A program made the position numbers and the translations under genes. DNA of 64,000 nucleotides from Acidimicrobiales bacterium. GTDB taxonomy: Bacteria; Actinomycetota; Acidimicrobiia; Acidimicrobiales; Palsa-688. The DNA is taken from assembly GCA_036378675.1 (NCBI GenBank), contig DASUWA010000005.1, forward strand, positions 62,001 to 126,000, read 5' to 3'. This document shows positions 26,455 to 34,577 of this stretch, piece after piece. The stretch's first letter is position 1. Each line of letters starts with the position of its first letter. The notes under the pieces were generated by a model. It made no database searches. It was not told the origin of the DNA and worked only from the letters and a program-made list of their open reading frames with translations.

Positions 26455-27582
26455 GTGAAGCGACTTGTCCCTCTCGCGCTGGTCGTGACGGCCGGTCTCG
26501 CAGGAGCTTGTAGTTCGAGCACAAAATCGAATACGTCTTCGACCACGGCATCGACCACACCACCGACGACAGTGGCCACGCCGTCCACTTCCAATCCGAG
26601 CACCGCGCAGACACTCAACGAATCCGGGTCCAGTCTTCTGTTCCCGTTCCTCCAGCAGCTGGTTACCCCGCTAAAGACACAGTTCTCCAACGTGACCTTG
26701 GCCGCCTCGGCCGGCGGGTCCGGGAAGGGGATCAGCGACGCCATCGCGGGTGTAACCCAGATGGGCGGCTCCGACGCCTACCTGTCGAACAGCCAACTGA
26801 CGACCAACCCCGGGTTGTTGAACATCCCGATCGCAGTTTCCTCTCAGGCGGTCAACTACAACCTTCCCGGCGTGAAGGACCTGAAGCTGACCGGCGACGT
26901 TCTCGCCAAGGTCTACCAGGGTTCGATCACCAAGTGGAACGACCAAGCGATCGCTTCGCTCAACCCCGGCGTCACCCTTCCGGCTACGACGATCGTGCCG
27001 GTCCGACGTGTCGATTCCTCGGGTGACACGTTCCTCTTCACCAGCTTCTTGTCAGCCACGAACGCCACTTGGAAGAACGGCCCCGCGTTCGGGACGACGG
27101 TCACCTGGCCGGCGGCCCCCGGTGAGCTGACAGCGAGCGGAAACCCGGGCATGGTCCAGACCTGCAAAGCCACCCCCGGTTGCGTCGCCTACATCGGCAT
27201 CAGCGCCGAGGCAACAGCGCAGACGGCGGGGCTCGGTGAGGCGTTGCTGCAGAATCAGGCCGGAAACTACCTGCAGCCCAATACGAGCACCGTGAACGCC
27301 GCTGTCACTGCCGGCGCCAGCAACGTACCGGACAATCTCGCGGCCTCGCTGATCTATGAGCCGGGCGCGCAGTCTTACCCGATCGTGAACTTCGAGTACA
27401 TCATCGTCAAGAACAAGCAGGCCACTGCCGATCTCGCCACCGCGATCCGCGACTTCCTGGTGTTCGCGATCGATCCCAACGGCGGTAGCACCCCGACCTT
27501 CCTGGCGAAGGACCAGTTCGTCGCGCTGCCGTCTTCGGTGCTCCCGAAGGTGAACGCCGCGATTGCGTCGATAAGCAGCTAA
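26455..27582 (+). CDS. pstS: phosphate-binding lipoprotein PstS
   Basis: The 375-residue product is the extracytoplasmic phosphate receptor of the Pst ABC transporter. A signal peptide ends in a lipobox-like LAGAC (Cys19), then comes a Ser/Thr linker. The PstS domain shows NESGSSLLFPFLQQL, GGSGKGISDAIAG, SDAYLS, SITKWND and VRRVDSSGDTFLFTSFL, residues that surround phosphate in the family. The GTG at 26455 is favoured over the GTG at 26443 because AGGTGAG lies 8 nt upstream. It is the first gene of pstSCA behind the PHO-like array. Confidence 0.95.
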   Translation: MKRLVPLALVVTAGLAGACSSSTKSNTSSTTASTTPPTTVATPSTSNPSTAQTLNESGSSLLFPFLQQLVTPLKTQFSNVTLAASAGGSGKGISDAIAGVTQMGGSDAYLSNSQLTTNPGLLNIPIAVSSQAVNYNLPGVKDLKLTGDVLAKVYQGSITKWNDQAIASLNPGVTLPATTIVPVRRVDSSGDTFLFTSFLSATNATWKNGPAFGTTVTWPAAPGELTASGNPGMVQTCKATPGCVAYIGISAEATAQTAGLGEALLQNQAGNYLQPNTSTVNAAVTAGASNVPDNLAASLIYEPGAQSYPIVNFEYIIVKNKQATADLATAIRDFLVFAIDPNGGSTPTFLAKDQFVALPSSVLPKVNAAIASISS

Positions 27583-27589
27583 GGGGGCA

Positions 27590-28678
27590 GTGCGTTTGAT
27601 CGGGAGATTCCAACTCTCCCGGCGTCCCGCCGTCGGTAGCGCCCGGCTGACGAGCTTTCACCGCTTGCCAGCCCGGGCGCGCCGGCGCCTGGAACTGACC
27701 CGAACCGACCGGATCGCCGGCGGGATCCTCACCATCGCGGGGATCGCCCCGGTGGCCGGCCTGGCCTTCCTGGCCTACGAGATGTTCAAGTCGGCGTATC
27801 CGGCGATCGTCTTCAACGGCTGGGGCTTTTTCACCGGCAAGATCTTCAGCCTCGGAAACCTTTACGGCGGCGCCGACGAGGTCCGCCACGGCTACCACGC
27901 CGCGTCCGGCGCGCACTACGGGATCCTGCCCCTGATATTCGGGACGCTGGTCTGCTCGCTGATCGCCCTGGCCATCGCACTGCCGGTCTCGGTCGGCGGG
28001 GCGATCCTTCTCGTGGAGAAGATCCCGCAGCGGTTCCAGTACTCGCTCGGGGTGTTCCTGGATCTCCTGGCCGGCATACCGAGCGTGATCTTCGGTTTGT
28101 GGGGCCTCTACACGCTCGGTCCGCTGCTCGCCCGAAACGTGTACCCGTTGCTCGCGGACCTGCACATCCCCTGGATCAAACGGCCGGTCGGCTCGGGTCA
28201 GGGGCTGCTCACAGCGTCCGTCGTCCTGGCGGTAATGGTTATCCCGATCATCGCTTCCATAACCAGGGAGCTGGTCCGCTCGGTCCCGGCAACCGCCAAG
28301 GAGGGCGCCATAGGGCTGGGGTTGACCTCGTCGGAGATGGTGCGCGTCGTGACCTTGCCCTACATCCGCACCGGGGTCATCGCCGCAACGATCCTCGGGT
28401 GGGGCCGCGCGCTCGGCGAGACCATCGCCGTTCTCATCATCAGCGGGAACTTCCTGAACGCCTACCCCCACAGCGTGTTCGCCCCGTTTTCGACGATGGC
28501 CGCGACGATCGCGTCCTTCCTCGACGGAGCGCTCACCGACTCCACCAAAATGGGAATCCACTCGCTTGCCGAGCTCGGCCTCGTGCTTCTGGGGATCACA
28601 CTCATCACCAACTTCGGCGGCCGGCTGCTGACAAGGCGCTTCGCCGACACCGGCCTACCCGTCGGCAGGGGTGTCTAA
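27590..28678 (+). CDS. pstC: phosphate ABC transporter permease PstC
   Basis: The 362-residue permease has six predicted membrane helices after a ~40-residue basic N-terminus. It carries the inner-membrane component loop (REGAIGLGLTSSEM-like, here TAKEGAIGLGLTSSEM) that docks to the ATPase. GIPSVIFGLWGLY and GWGRALGETIAVLIISG are PstC signatures. It lies 7 bp after pstS and abuts pstA. The GTG at 27590 is only 2 nt from AAGGGGG, so a TTG at 27596, 8 nt from it, may be the true start. Confidence 0.95.
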   Translation: MRLIGRFQLSRRPAVGSARLTSFHRLPARARRRLELTRTDRIAGGILTIAGIAPVAGLAFLAYEMFKSAYPAIVFNGWGFFTGKIFSLGNLYGGADEVRHGYHAASGAHYGILPLIFGTLVCSLIALAIALPVSVGGAILLVEKIPQRFQYSLGVFLDLLAGIPSVIFGLWGLYTLGPLLARNVYPLLADLHIPWIKRPVGSGQGLLTASVVLAVMVIPIIASITRELVRSVPATAKEGAIGLGLTSSEMVRVVTLPYIRTGVIAATILGWGRALGETIAVLIISGNFLNAYPHSVFAPFSTMAATIASFLDGALTDSTKMGIHSLAELGLVLLGITLITNFGGRLLTRRFADTGLPVGRGV

Positions 28679-29524
28679 ATGAGCGGTAGCCGGATGTGGA
28701 AGGACCGCATCTTCTGGGGATTGGGTTGGCTCGCGCTCGGCTTGATCGCGACGCCGGCGATATGGGTGCTCGTGAGCATCTTCCACCAGGCGGCGCCGGC
28801 GTTCGGGTGGTCGCTGTTCACCCAGTCGACGCATGGGATCGGCCTGCAGAACGCCCTCTACGGCACCCTCCTCATGCTCCTCGGCGTCCTCATCGTCGCC
28901 GGTGGCATCGGGGTGGCAGCCGGGATATACCTCGCGGAGTTCGCCGCCGGGAGGACGGAACGGTCGCTGCGCTTCTTCTCCGAAGTCCTCTCCGGGGTCC
29001 CCTCGATCGTCGTGGGGTACGTCGGATACCTGGCTCTGGTGATCCAGTTCCACTGGGGCTTCTCCCTGGCTGCGGCGGTGCTCGCCCTTTCCATCCTGGT
29101 AGTGCCGTACGTGGTGAGGACCACGGAGGTGGCGGTCAGGCAGGTCCCGACTGCCTTGCGGGAGGCGTCAGCGGGCCTCGGGATCGGTCGTTGGCGCACA
29201 GTGCGTTCGGTGCTCATCCCGCCGGCGCTGCCGGGGATCGTCAGCGGACTCGTGGTCGCCCTCGCCATCTCGACCGGTGAGACCGCGCCGCTTCTTTTCA
29301 CCGCCGGCTTCAGCGACTCGAACCCGCAACTCAGCCTGTTCCACCATCCCCTCGGTTACCTGACCGGGGTGACCTACAACGACCTCGCCCTTCCCGGCCA
29401 GCGAGCCCACGCGACCGCAGCGGCGGCCGGCGCGGTGACGCTGATCATCCTCCTCATCCTGATCGGTTTGGGGCAGGTGATTTCCAGGCGCTCGCGCCGC
29501 AGCATCGAGCGTATGTCCCTATAA
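28679..29524 (+). CDS. pstA: phosphate ABC transporter permease PstA
   Basis: The 281-residue partner permease begins one base after the pstC stop (TAAATG). It has six membrane helices, FFSEVLSGVPSIVVGYVGY, the ATPase-docking loop REASAGLGIGRWRTVRSVLI and AISTGETAPLLFTAGF. Together with PstC it forms the membrane channel of the high-affinity phosphate transporter. Its end is convergent with pstB, 21 bp away, which is unusual because pstB normally follows in the same direction. Confidence 0.95.
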   Translation: MSGSRMWKDRIFWGLGWLALGLIATPAIWVLVSIFHQAAPAFGWSLFTQSTHGIGLQNALYGTLLMLLGVLIVAGGIGVAAGIYLAEFAAGRTERSLRFFSEVLSGVPSIVVGYVGYLALVIQFHWGFSLAAAVLALSILVVPYVVRTTEVAVRQVPTALREASAGLGIGRWRTVRSVLIPPALPGIVSGLVVALAISTGETAPLLFTAGFSDSNPQLSLFHHPLGYLTGVTYNDLALPGQRAHATAAAAGAVTLIILLILIGLGQVISRRSRRSIERMSL

Positions 29525-29545
29525 GGAGTGAAGCGTGGAAAACGG

Positions 29546-30403
29546 TCAGCCGAAGCGGCCGGCCACGTAGTCCGCGGTCCGCTGGTCTTTCGGGTTCGAG
29601 AAGATGTCCTCGGTGCGGCCCGACTCGACAAGGACACCGGTCCGATTGCCGTCCTCCACCTGAGCGGTGAAGAACGCGGTCACATCCGCCACCCGTAGAG
29701 CCTGGGCGAGGTTGTGGGTCACGATCACGATCGTGTACTCGGAGGCGATCTCGCGCATCAGCTCCTCGATCGACCGGGTGGCGATCGGGTCGAGCGCGGA
29801 AGCGGGCTCGTCCATGAGGATCACGTCCGGCGACACGGCGATAGCCCGAGCGATGCACAGCCGCTGCTGCTGTCCACCCGAAAGGGTGAAGGCGCTCTTC
29901 TTCAGCTTGTCCTTCACCTCGTCCCACAGTGCAGCCCGACGCAGCGACGATTCGACCAGGTCGTCAAGGTCCGCTCGGCGGACGCCGCCCAGCCGCGGCG
30001 CGAAGGCGACGTTGTCGTAGATCGACTTCGGGAACGGGTTCGGCCGCTGGAAGACCATCCCGATCTTCCGGCGGACGTCGATCGGCCGGACCGACGCTCC
30101 ATACAGGTCGCTGTTGCGGTAGAGGATGTCGCCCTCGATCTTGGTGCCCGGCACCAGGTCGTTCATCCGGTTCAGGCAGCGCAGGAAGGTCGTCTTCCCG
30201 CAGCCCGACGGCCCGATGAGAGCGGTGATCTCCTTCTGGTAGATGTCCAGGCTCACCGACTGAAGCGCCTTGACGTCCCCGTAGTAGAAGGACAGGTCCT
30301 TGACTCCGAACACGCAGTCACGGACCAGGAGGTCGTGGTGCTCGAGCTGGTCGACCTGGTCGGGGGCAAGTCCTCCCGCCTCGACCGCCTCTTCCTGCGA
30401 CAT
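29546..30403 (-). CDS. pstB: phosphate ABC transporter ATPase PstB, inverted
   Basis: The 285-residue ATPase powers Pst import and contains Walker [11 protein letters not shown], the PstB-specific RMNDLVPG, Q-loop [16 protein letters not shown], signature LSGGQQQRL and Walker [14 protein letters not shown]. It is on the strand opposite to pstSCA, so it must have its own promoter. The ATG at 30403 was preferred over a TTG at 30460, because that TTG lies inside the PHO-like repeats at 30455-30487, which would otherwise be transcribed coding DNA. No phoU is adjacent. Confidence 0.94.
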   Translation of the reverse strand: MSQEEAVEAGGLAPDQVDQLEHHDLLVRDCVFGVKDLSFYYGDVKALQSVSLDIYQKEITALIGPSGCGKTTFLRCLNRMNDLVPGTKIEGDILYRNSDLYGASVRPIDVRRKIGMVFQRPNPFPKSIYDNVAFAPRLGGVRRADLDDLVESSLRRAALWDEVKDKLKKSAFTLSGGQQQRLCIARAIAVSPDVILMDEPASALDPIATRSIEELMREIASEYTIVIVTHNLAQALRVADVTAFFTAQVEDGNRTGVLVESGRTEDIFSNPKDQRTADYVAGRFG

Positions 30404-30454
30404 TGGCCCCAGTGTTGCGGCTGCCCCACCGCTCACCTGGGAAAAAGGAAGAAC

Positions 30455-30487
30455 GTTCAACGACTGTTTACCTGTTGGTCACCTTCC
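30455..30487. promoter_or_regulatory. PHO-box-like array between pstB and phoR
   Basis: Three contiguous 11-nt units begin GTTCAAC, GTTTACC and GGTCACC. The array lies between the divergent pstB (start 30403) and phoR (start 30527). The units are closer to the GTTCACC consensus than those before pstS, and the orientation reads toward phoR. Confidence 0.72.
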
Positions 30488-30526
30488 CCTACCGCGACGG
30501 ACGCACTTGTTACCTACGCTGATTTC

Positions 30527-31573
30527 GTGCCGTCCTACCCTGTGGCGTGGACCGAGCGCTCAGAGGCCTCTGACATCGAGCTCGGAAAGGTCCTGGACCT
30601 GGTCACCGAGGGGGTCGTGATACTCGACGCCGGAGGTGACGTCAGCTTCCGTTCGGCTGTCGCCGACCGTCTGCTCGGTAACGGACCGGCGGCACTGCTC
30701 GCCGGCGACGCAGTCGAGGAACTCGCCAAGGAGGTCGCCAACACCGGAGCCCCCCAGGAACGCCGGCTCGAGCTGTCGATCCCGACCCGGCGGGACCTAC
30801 TGATACGCGGCTACCCCCTCCGGGAAGGCTCGGTCGTGGCGATCATCGAGGACGTATCCGAACGGCAGAGGCTCGAGTCCGTACGGCGCGATTTCGTCGC
30901 CAACGTCAGCCACGAGCTGAAGACGCCGGTCGGTGCCCTGTCGCTCCTCGCCGAGGCGCTCGACGGGGAGGACGACCTGGAGGTAGTCGTACGGCTGGCG
31001 GCCCGCATCGGGCAGGAATCGGAGCGACTGGTACGGATCATCGACGACCTCCTCGACCTGTCCCGCATCGAAGCGGGCCTGCCCGCCGAGCCGGAGGACG
31101 TACCCGTCCCGTCGGTGGTGCGCGAGTCGATCGAGTCGATCGCGCCCGTTGCGGCCAGCCTCGGCGTGGTCCTGCATTTCGACGAGCCGCCGGTGGTCAG
31201 CGTTCGCGGGGACCGGAGGGACCTTGTGTCGGCGCTGTCGAACCTGATCGACAACGCGGTCAAATACTCGGAGCCCGGCGGCACAGTAACGGTCGTCGCG
31301 AAGGTCGAAGAGGGACGGGTCGCACTGGCGGTCGCGGACACGGGAGTCGGGATACCTGCTCGCGACCTCGAGCGGATCTTCGAGCGGTTCTACCGCGTGG
31401 ACCGGGCCCGGTCGAGGCTTACCGGCGGTACCGGGCTGGGGTTGTCGATTGTTCGCCACGTCGCCGCCAACCACGGTGGAGGGGTGAGCGTGGAGTCGGT
31501 TGAGGGCGAAGGTTCGACGTTCACGTTGAGCCTTCCATTATCAGGAGAGGTCGAAGCGATTGCCCGTGACTGA
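30527..31573 (+). CDS. phoR: PhoR/SenX3-type histidine kinase without membrane segment
   Basis: The 348-residue kinase has a PAS-like N-terminal domain (about 15-110), then HisKA with the phosphorylated His129 in FVANVSHELKTP. The ATP-binding domain follows, with N box NLIDNAVKYSEPGG, G1 DTGVGIP and G2 TGGTGLGLSIV. It pairs with the adjacent PhoP/RegX3-like regulator to control phosphate-starvation genes. No transmembrane helix is predicted in the frame as read from the GTG at 30527, so it appears cytoplasmic, whereas SenX3 and PhoR are usually membrane-anchored. TACGCT lies 6 nt before the GTG, suggesting a leaderless transcript. The 3' end overlaps phoP. Confidence 0.9.
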   Translation: MPSYPVAWTERSEASDIELGKVLDLVTEGVVILDAGGDVSFRSAVADRLLGNGPAALLAGDAVEELAKEVANTGAPQERRLELSIPTRRDLLIRGYPLREGSVVAIIEDVSERQRLESVRRDFVANVSHELKTPVGALSLLAEALDGEDDLEVVVRLAARIGQESERLVRIIDDLLDLSRIEAGLPAEPEDVPVPSVVRESIESIAPVAASLGVVLHFDEPPVVSVRGDRRDLVSALSNLIDNAVKYSEPGGTVTVVAKVEEGRVALAVADTGVGIPARDLERIFERFYRVDRARSRLTGGTGLGLSIVRHVAANHGGGVSVESVEGEGSTFTLSLPLSGEVEAIARD

Positions 31574-32285
31574 CCCTTACTCGGTGCTGGTCGTCGAGGA
31601 CGAGGAGTCCTTCGTCGAAGCGCTGGTCGTGGGCCTGAAGCGCGAGGGATTTCTCGTGACCGTCGCACGCGACGGCGTCGAGGCCATCGAGAGGTTCGAC
31701 AAGGTTCGCCCGGACCTGATGCTGCTCGACGTTTGGCTCCCCCGTAAGTCCGGGATCGATGTGTGCCGCGAGATCCGATCACGGAGCCGGGTGCCGATCA
31801 TCATGGTCACCGCGAAGAGCAGCGAGATCGACACCGTCGTCGGCCTCGAGGTCGGCGCCGACGACTACGTCACCAAGCCCTACCGCCTACGGGAGCTGGT
31901 CGCCAGAATGCGGGCCGTCCTGCGCCGGTCGCCGACGGCTCACTCGGAGGACGAGCCCGGCGAGGTCATGGAGGTCGAAGGGCTCAGCCTGGATCCGGAG
32001 CGGCACGAGGTCCACTTGCGGGGCGAGAAGGTGGCAATGCCTCTCAAGGAGTTCGAGCTGCTCGAGCTGCTGATGTCGAACGCCGGGCGGGTGTTGACCC
32101 GGGAGACGCTGATCGACAGGGTGTGGGGTCCCCACTACGTGGGTGACACCAAGACCCTGGACGTGCACGTGAAGCGCCTGCGCTCGAAGATCGAGGACGA
32201 CCCTTCGAGGCCGTCGAGGATCACGACCGTCCGAGGGCTCGGCTACAAGTTCGAATCCGGAGCTGCCGCCCGGGCGGAGGGCTAG
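31560..32285 (+). CDS. phoP: PhoP/RegX3-type OmpR-family response regulator
   Basis: The 241-residue regulator has a receiver domain with acidic pocket (VEDEE), phosphoacceptor Asp57 in LLDVWLP and Lys in VTKPYRLREL. A winged-helix DNA-binding domain follows, with MPLKEFELLELLMSNAG and the C-terminal VHVKRLRSKIE ... TTVRGLGYKFE. Such regulators bind PHO-type direct repeats; two arrays lie nearby. The TTG at 31560 has GAGAGG about 9 nt upstream and overlaps the end of phoR; a GTG at 31566 is an alternative. Its end overlaps the convergent gene at 32282 by four bases. Confidence 0.93.
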   Translation: MPVTDPYSVLVVEDEESFVEALVVGLKREGFLVTVARDGVEAIERFDKVRPDLMLLDVWLPRKSGIDVCREIRSRSRVPIIMVTAKSSEIDTVVGLEVGADDYVTKPYRLRELVARMRAVLRRSPTAHSEDEPGEVMEVEGLSLDPERHEVHLRGEKVAMPLKEFELLELLMSNAGRVLTRETLIDRVWGPHYVGDTKTLDVHVKRLRSKIEDDPSRPSRITTVRGLGYKFESGAAARAEG

Positions 32286-33190
32286 CGCCGGCGGAAGCGG
32301 AACGACTTACCCGAGGATGCCCGCTGCGGGAGGATGTCGTCGTAGCTAGGCATCCAAGGCTCAACGGCGACCTGCGGCCGGGGGGCCTGCTGCGAAGCCT
32401 GGGGCGGGGCAGCCGGTCCTCCCTTGCCTGCGGGAGCCTCGGCTTCGGGAGCAGGGCTGTCCGCCGGCTTGCGCTTGCGGAGGGGGACCGTCGGCTGCTC
32501 GGCTGCGGTGGGCGCCAGCCGGGCGAGGTTGTCACCCTGCGCACCGGACATGCGGCCGATTCCAGCCAATCCGGAGCTGGGGTTCAGCGAGCGGCCCGGC
32601 ATCACCACGTCGTCGTCGGCGTTGCTGATGCCGCCGAGGCCGCCGACCAGTCCACCGCTGAAGCTTGGGGCACGAACGCCTGAACCCATCACACCACCGG
32701 TGGAGGCCGCCACACCCCCCGAGCCCGGGCGCACAGTCCCAACCTGGCCCCCTTGCGGAGCAGGGCTCGGGTTGGGGCTGAACGGGAGACGCGGACGCCC
32801 GGACGTCGGGGGGCGCACGGCATCAGGATTCGGAACAGGGGCGGGTTCCGCGTCCTGAGAGGCAGCGGGGGAAGGTCGGGGAGAAGGCGCGGGGCGACCG
32901 CCCGGGGGCATCCCCTGATCTGCGCCTGACGGTGGGCCCGGGGGACGGACGCCAGGCGGCGGGCCACCCTGTGGGGAGGGCAGGCCGGGAACCTGCTGAC
33001 CTGGGGCGCGCACCGTCGGGATTCGGGGGCGTGGCGCCGGGGCGGCGGGCTGCTCGACTGCATCGGCTTCGGGGGCGCCGGCGTCCGCAGCTGGGTCGGG
33101 GGATTCCTCCGCAGCCTTGACAAGATCCGCCAAGGTCGCTTGTAGGGCCTGACGGTCGAAGTTACGGCCACCGCCGTCCTCTGCTGGCAT
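32282..33190 (-). CDS. Pro/Gly/Ala-rich hypothetical protein
   Basis: The 302-residue protein is dominated by Pro, Gly, Ala and Ser and is probably disordered for most of its length. Only the ends look ordered. The N-terminus (FDRQALQATLADLVKAAEES) is helical, and the C-terminus (EPWMPSYDDILPQRASSG, then KSFRFRRR) is a basic short linear motif. It lies 63 bp downstream of the zincin_2 gene on the same strand and may be co-transcribed with it. No function can be assigned. The basic tail could bind nucleic acid or membrane. Confidence 0.6.
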   Translation of the reverse strand: MPAEDGGGRNFDRQALQATLADLVKAAEESPDPAADAGAPEADAVEQPAAPAPRPRIPTVRAPGQQVPGLPSPQGGPPPGVRPPGPPSGADQGMPPGGRPAPSPRPSPAASQDAEPAPVPNPDAVRPPTSGRPRLPFSPNPSPAPQGGQVGTVRPGSGGVAASTGGVMGSGVRAPSFSGGLVGGLGGISNADDDVVMPGRSLNPSSGLAGIGRMSGAQGDNLARLAPTAAEQPTVPLRKRKPADSPAPEAEAPAGKGGPAAPPQASQQAPRPQVAVEPWMPSYDDILPQRASSGKSFRFRRR

Positions 33191-33253
33191 ATGGTCTCTA
33201 TCGGCACTGTGACCGCGTCCTTGAGAGGACAGACGGGCGATCCACCAGGTCTT

Positions 33254-34522
33254 TCAGTCAGGCAGATCTATCCTGGCCAGCCACAATCCCGGGGCGCCCA
33301 CCTCGGCCGTTGTGGGGAGCTCCTTGGCGCTCGCCCAGAGGCGGGCGAGGCCTTCTTCGCCGGCCCGCTCGACGACGCCACGAACGAACTCCCTTCCCTG
33401 CTCGTAGGCCGCCTCGTCGAGGCTCACTCCGAACAGCTTCGCCAGGATCCGTGTTCCGCTGCTCTCCTCGAGCCGCCTCCTACGTAGGGCCTCGGTGAGG
33501 GGGCCGTAGGACCCGATCAGGCGCCGGCCGACAGAGTCCATCTCGTGGTCGACGTAGCCGGTCACCACCGACAGCAGGGAGCGAATCTGGGTTTTGATGC
33601 GGCGCTGTTCGTCGTTTTCCATTTCGCCGAGGAGGGTCTCTGGGTCTCCCAGAAGCTCCTGCATCGACGAGAGGTCGGTGGGATCGACGCCGCCGAGCTT
33701 CTCCTCGAGCATCGAAGGATTCGGATCGAAAGCGGCGACGTACGCGTCGATCAGCTCGTCGAGCCGTGCCCTGACGTGCGGACGGCCCAGCACCGCGTGG
33801 TTCACCGTCTCGCGAACGCAGATCCAAAGGCGGGCGTCGTCGGCGTTCAGGCTCCAGTCCGAGGCGAACGAGTCGATCGCTTCAGGCACCATCAGCAGCT
33901 CGTCGCTCGGTGGGCGGGGAATCGGAAGGTCGTACTGGCCCATCGCGCGTGCTGCGAGCTGGCCGACCATCGAACCGGCCTGCAGCCCGAACAGGAACGG
34001 GCCAAGCACCTGGGGTAGGTTCGAGAACAGCTGTGACATGGGATCCTGTGACATGGGATCCTGGGACATGGGATCCTGGGACATGGGGTCGCCGGGGCCG
34101 TCCGCAGCTTCAGCACCTGCTTCCGGCACGCCGGGCGGGGACAACCCCGGGGTCATCGCCGAGTTCATCCGCTCGGCCAGTGCCTCCAGGCGGGGCTTCC
34201 AAGCATCGAGGGTTCGGAGCGCCCACTCGGGTTGATTCACCGCGCGAACTCTGAGAACTCCGCTGGACGAAACTGCCAGGCCGGTAGCCTCGGCGACGTG
34301 CAGTTCCGCGACTCGGATCAGCTCCTCGAGCCTCACCCGGGCGACGGGATCGACGTTCTGCTGGGGCTCGCCGCCGGTGGCCGCCCAGGTCGCCATCTGG
34401 CCGGCTATCTCCCAGTTGACCGGTCCCTGCGTCGCGAACAGCCGCGCAAGATCCCGCATGAGATCGCTGAACGGGCCGCCTGCGAAGGGACCGCCGGGGC
34501 CGAAGAACTCGGGATTGCTCAC
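33254..34522 (-). CDS. zincin_2/DUF2342 family protein
   Basis: The 422-residue protein belongs to the actinobacterial family described as zinc-dependent metalloproteases or F420-biosynthesis-associated proteins. Landmarks are MGQYDLPIPRPPSDELLMVP, WICVRETVNHAVLGRPHVR, and SLLSVVTGYVDHEMDSVGRR near the putative metal site. A strict HExxH is not visible, so peptidase activity is uncertain. The N-terminal part carries four DPMSQ repeats encoded by 15-bp tandem repeats. In mycobacteria its homologue is next to UPF0182 and PDZ-Lon genes; both occur here within 15 kb. The GTG start is divergent from the SDR gene at 34578. Confidence 0.8.
   Translation of the reverse strand: MSNPEFFGPGGPFAGGPFSDLMRDLARLFATQGPVNWEIAGQMATWAATGGEPQQNVDPVARVRLEELIRVAELHVAEATGLAVSSSGVLRVRAVNQPEWALRTLDAWKPRLEALAERMNSAMTPGLSPPGVPEAGAEAADGPGDPMSQDPMSQDPMSQDPMSQLFSNLPQVLGPFLFGLQAGSMVGQLAARAMGQYDLPIPRPPSDELLMVPEAIDSFASDWSLNADDARLWICVRETVNHAVLGRPHVRARLDELIDAYVAAFDPNPSMLEEKLGGVDPTDLSSMQELLGDPETLLGEMENDEQRRIKTQIRSLLSVVTGYVDHEMDSVGRRLIGSYGPLTEALRRRRLEESSGTRILAKLFGVSLDEAAYEQGREFVRGVVERAGEEGLARLWASAKELPTTAEVGAPGLWLARIDLPD
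34031..34090 (-). repeat. four in-frame 15-bp tandem repeats (DPMSQ)
   Basis: Four consecutive 15-bp units (CTGTGACATGGGATC and one- or two-base variants) lie inside the zincin_2 gene and encode DPMSQ four times. Near-identity between units suggests recent slippage, and copy number could vary without breaking the frame. Confidence 0.9.
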
Positions 34523-34577
34523 CGGCCGGTGATCCTCAGGTCTTCGACAACTTCAGTCACTGAGGCATCGTAGGGCT

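Noticed and set aside
29714-30526. 270-residue upstream extension of the phoR frame
   Set aside because: It is antisense to pstB and crosses the PHO-like array; the PAS domain already starts at 30527.
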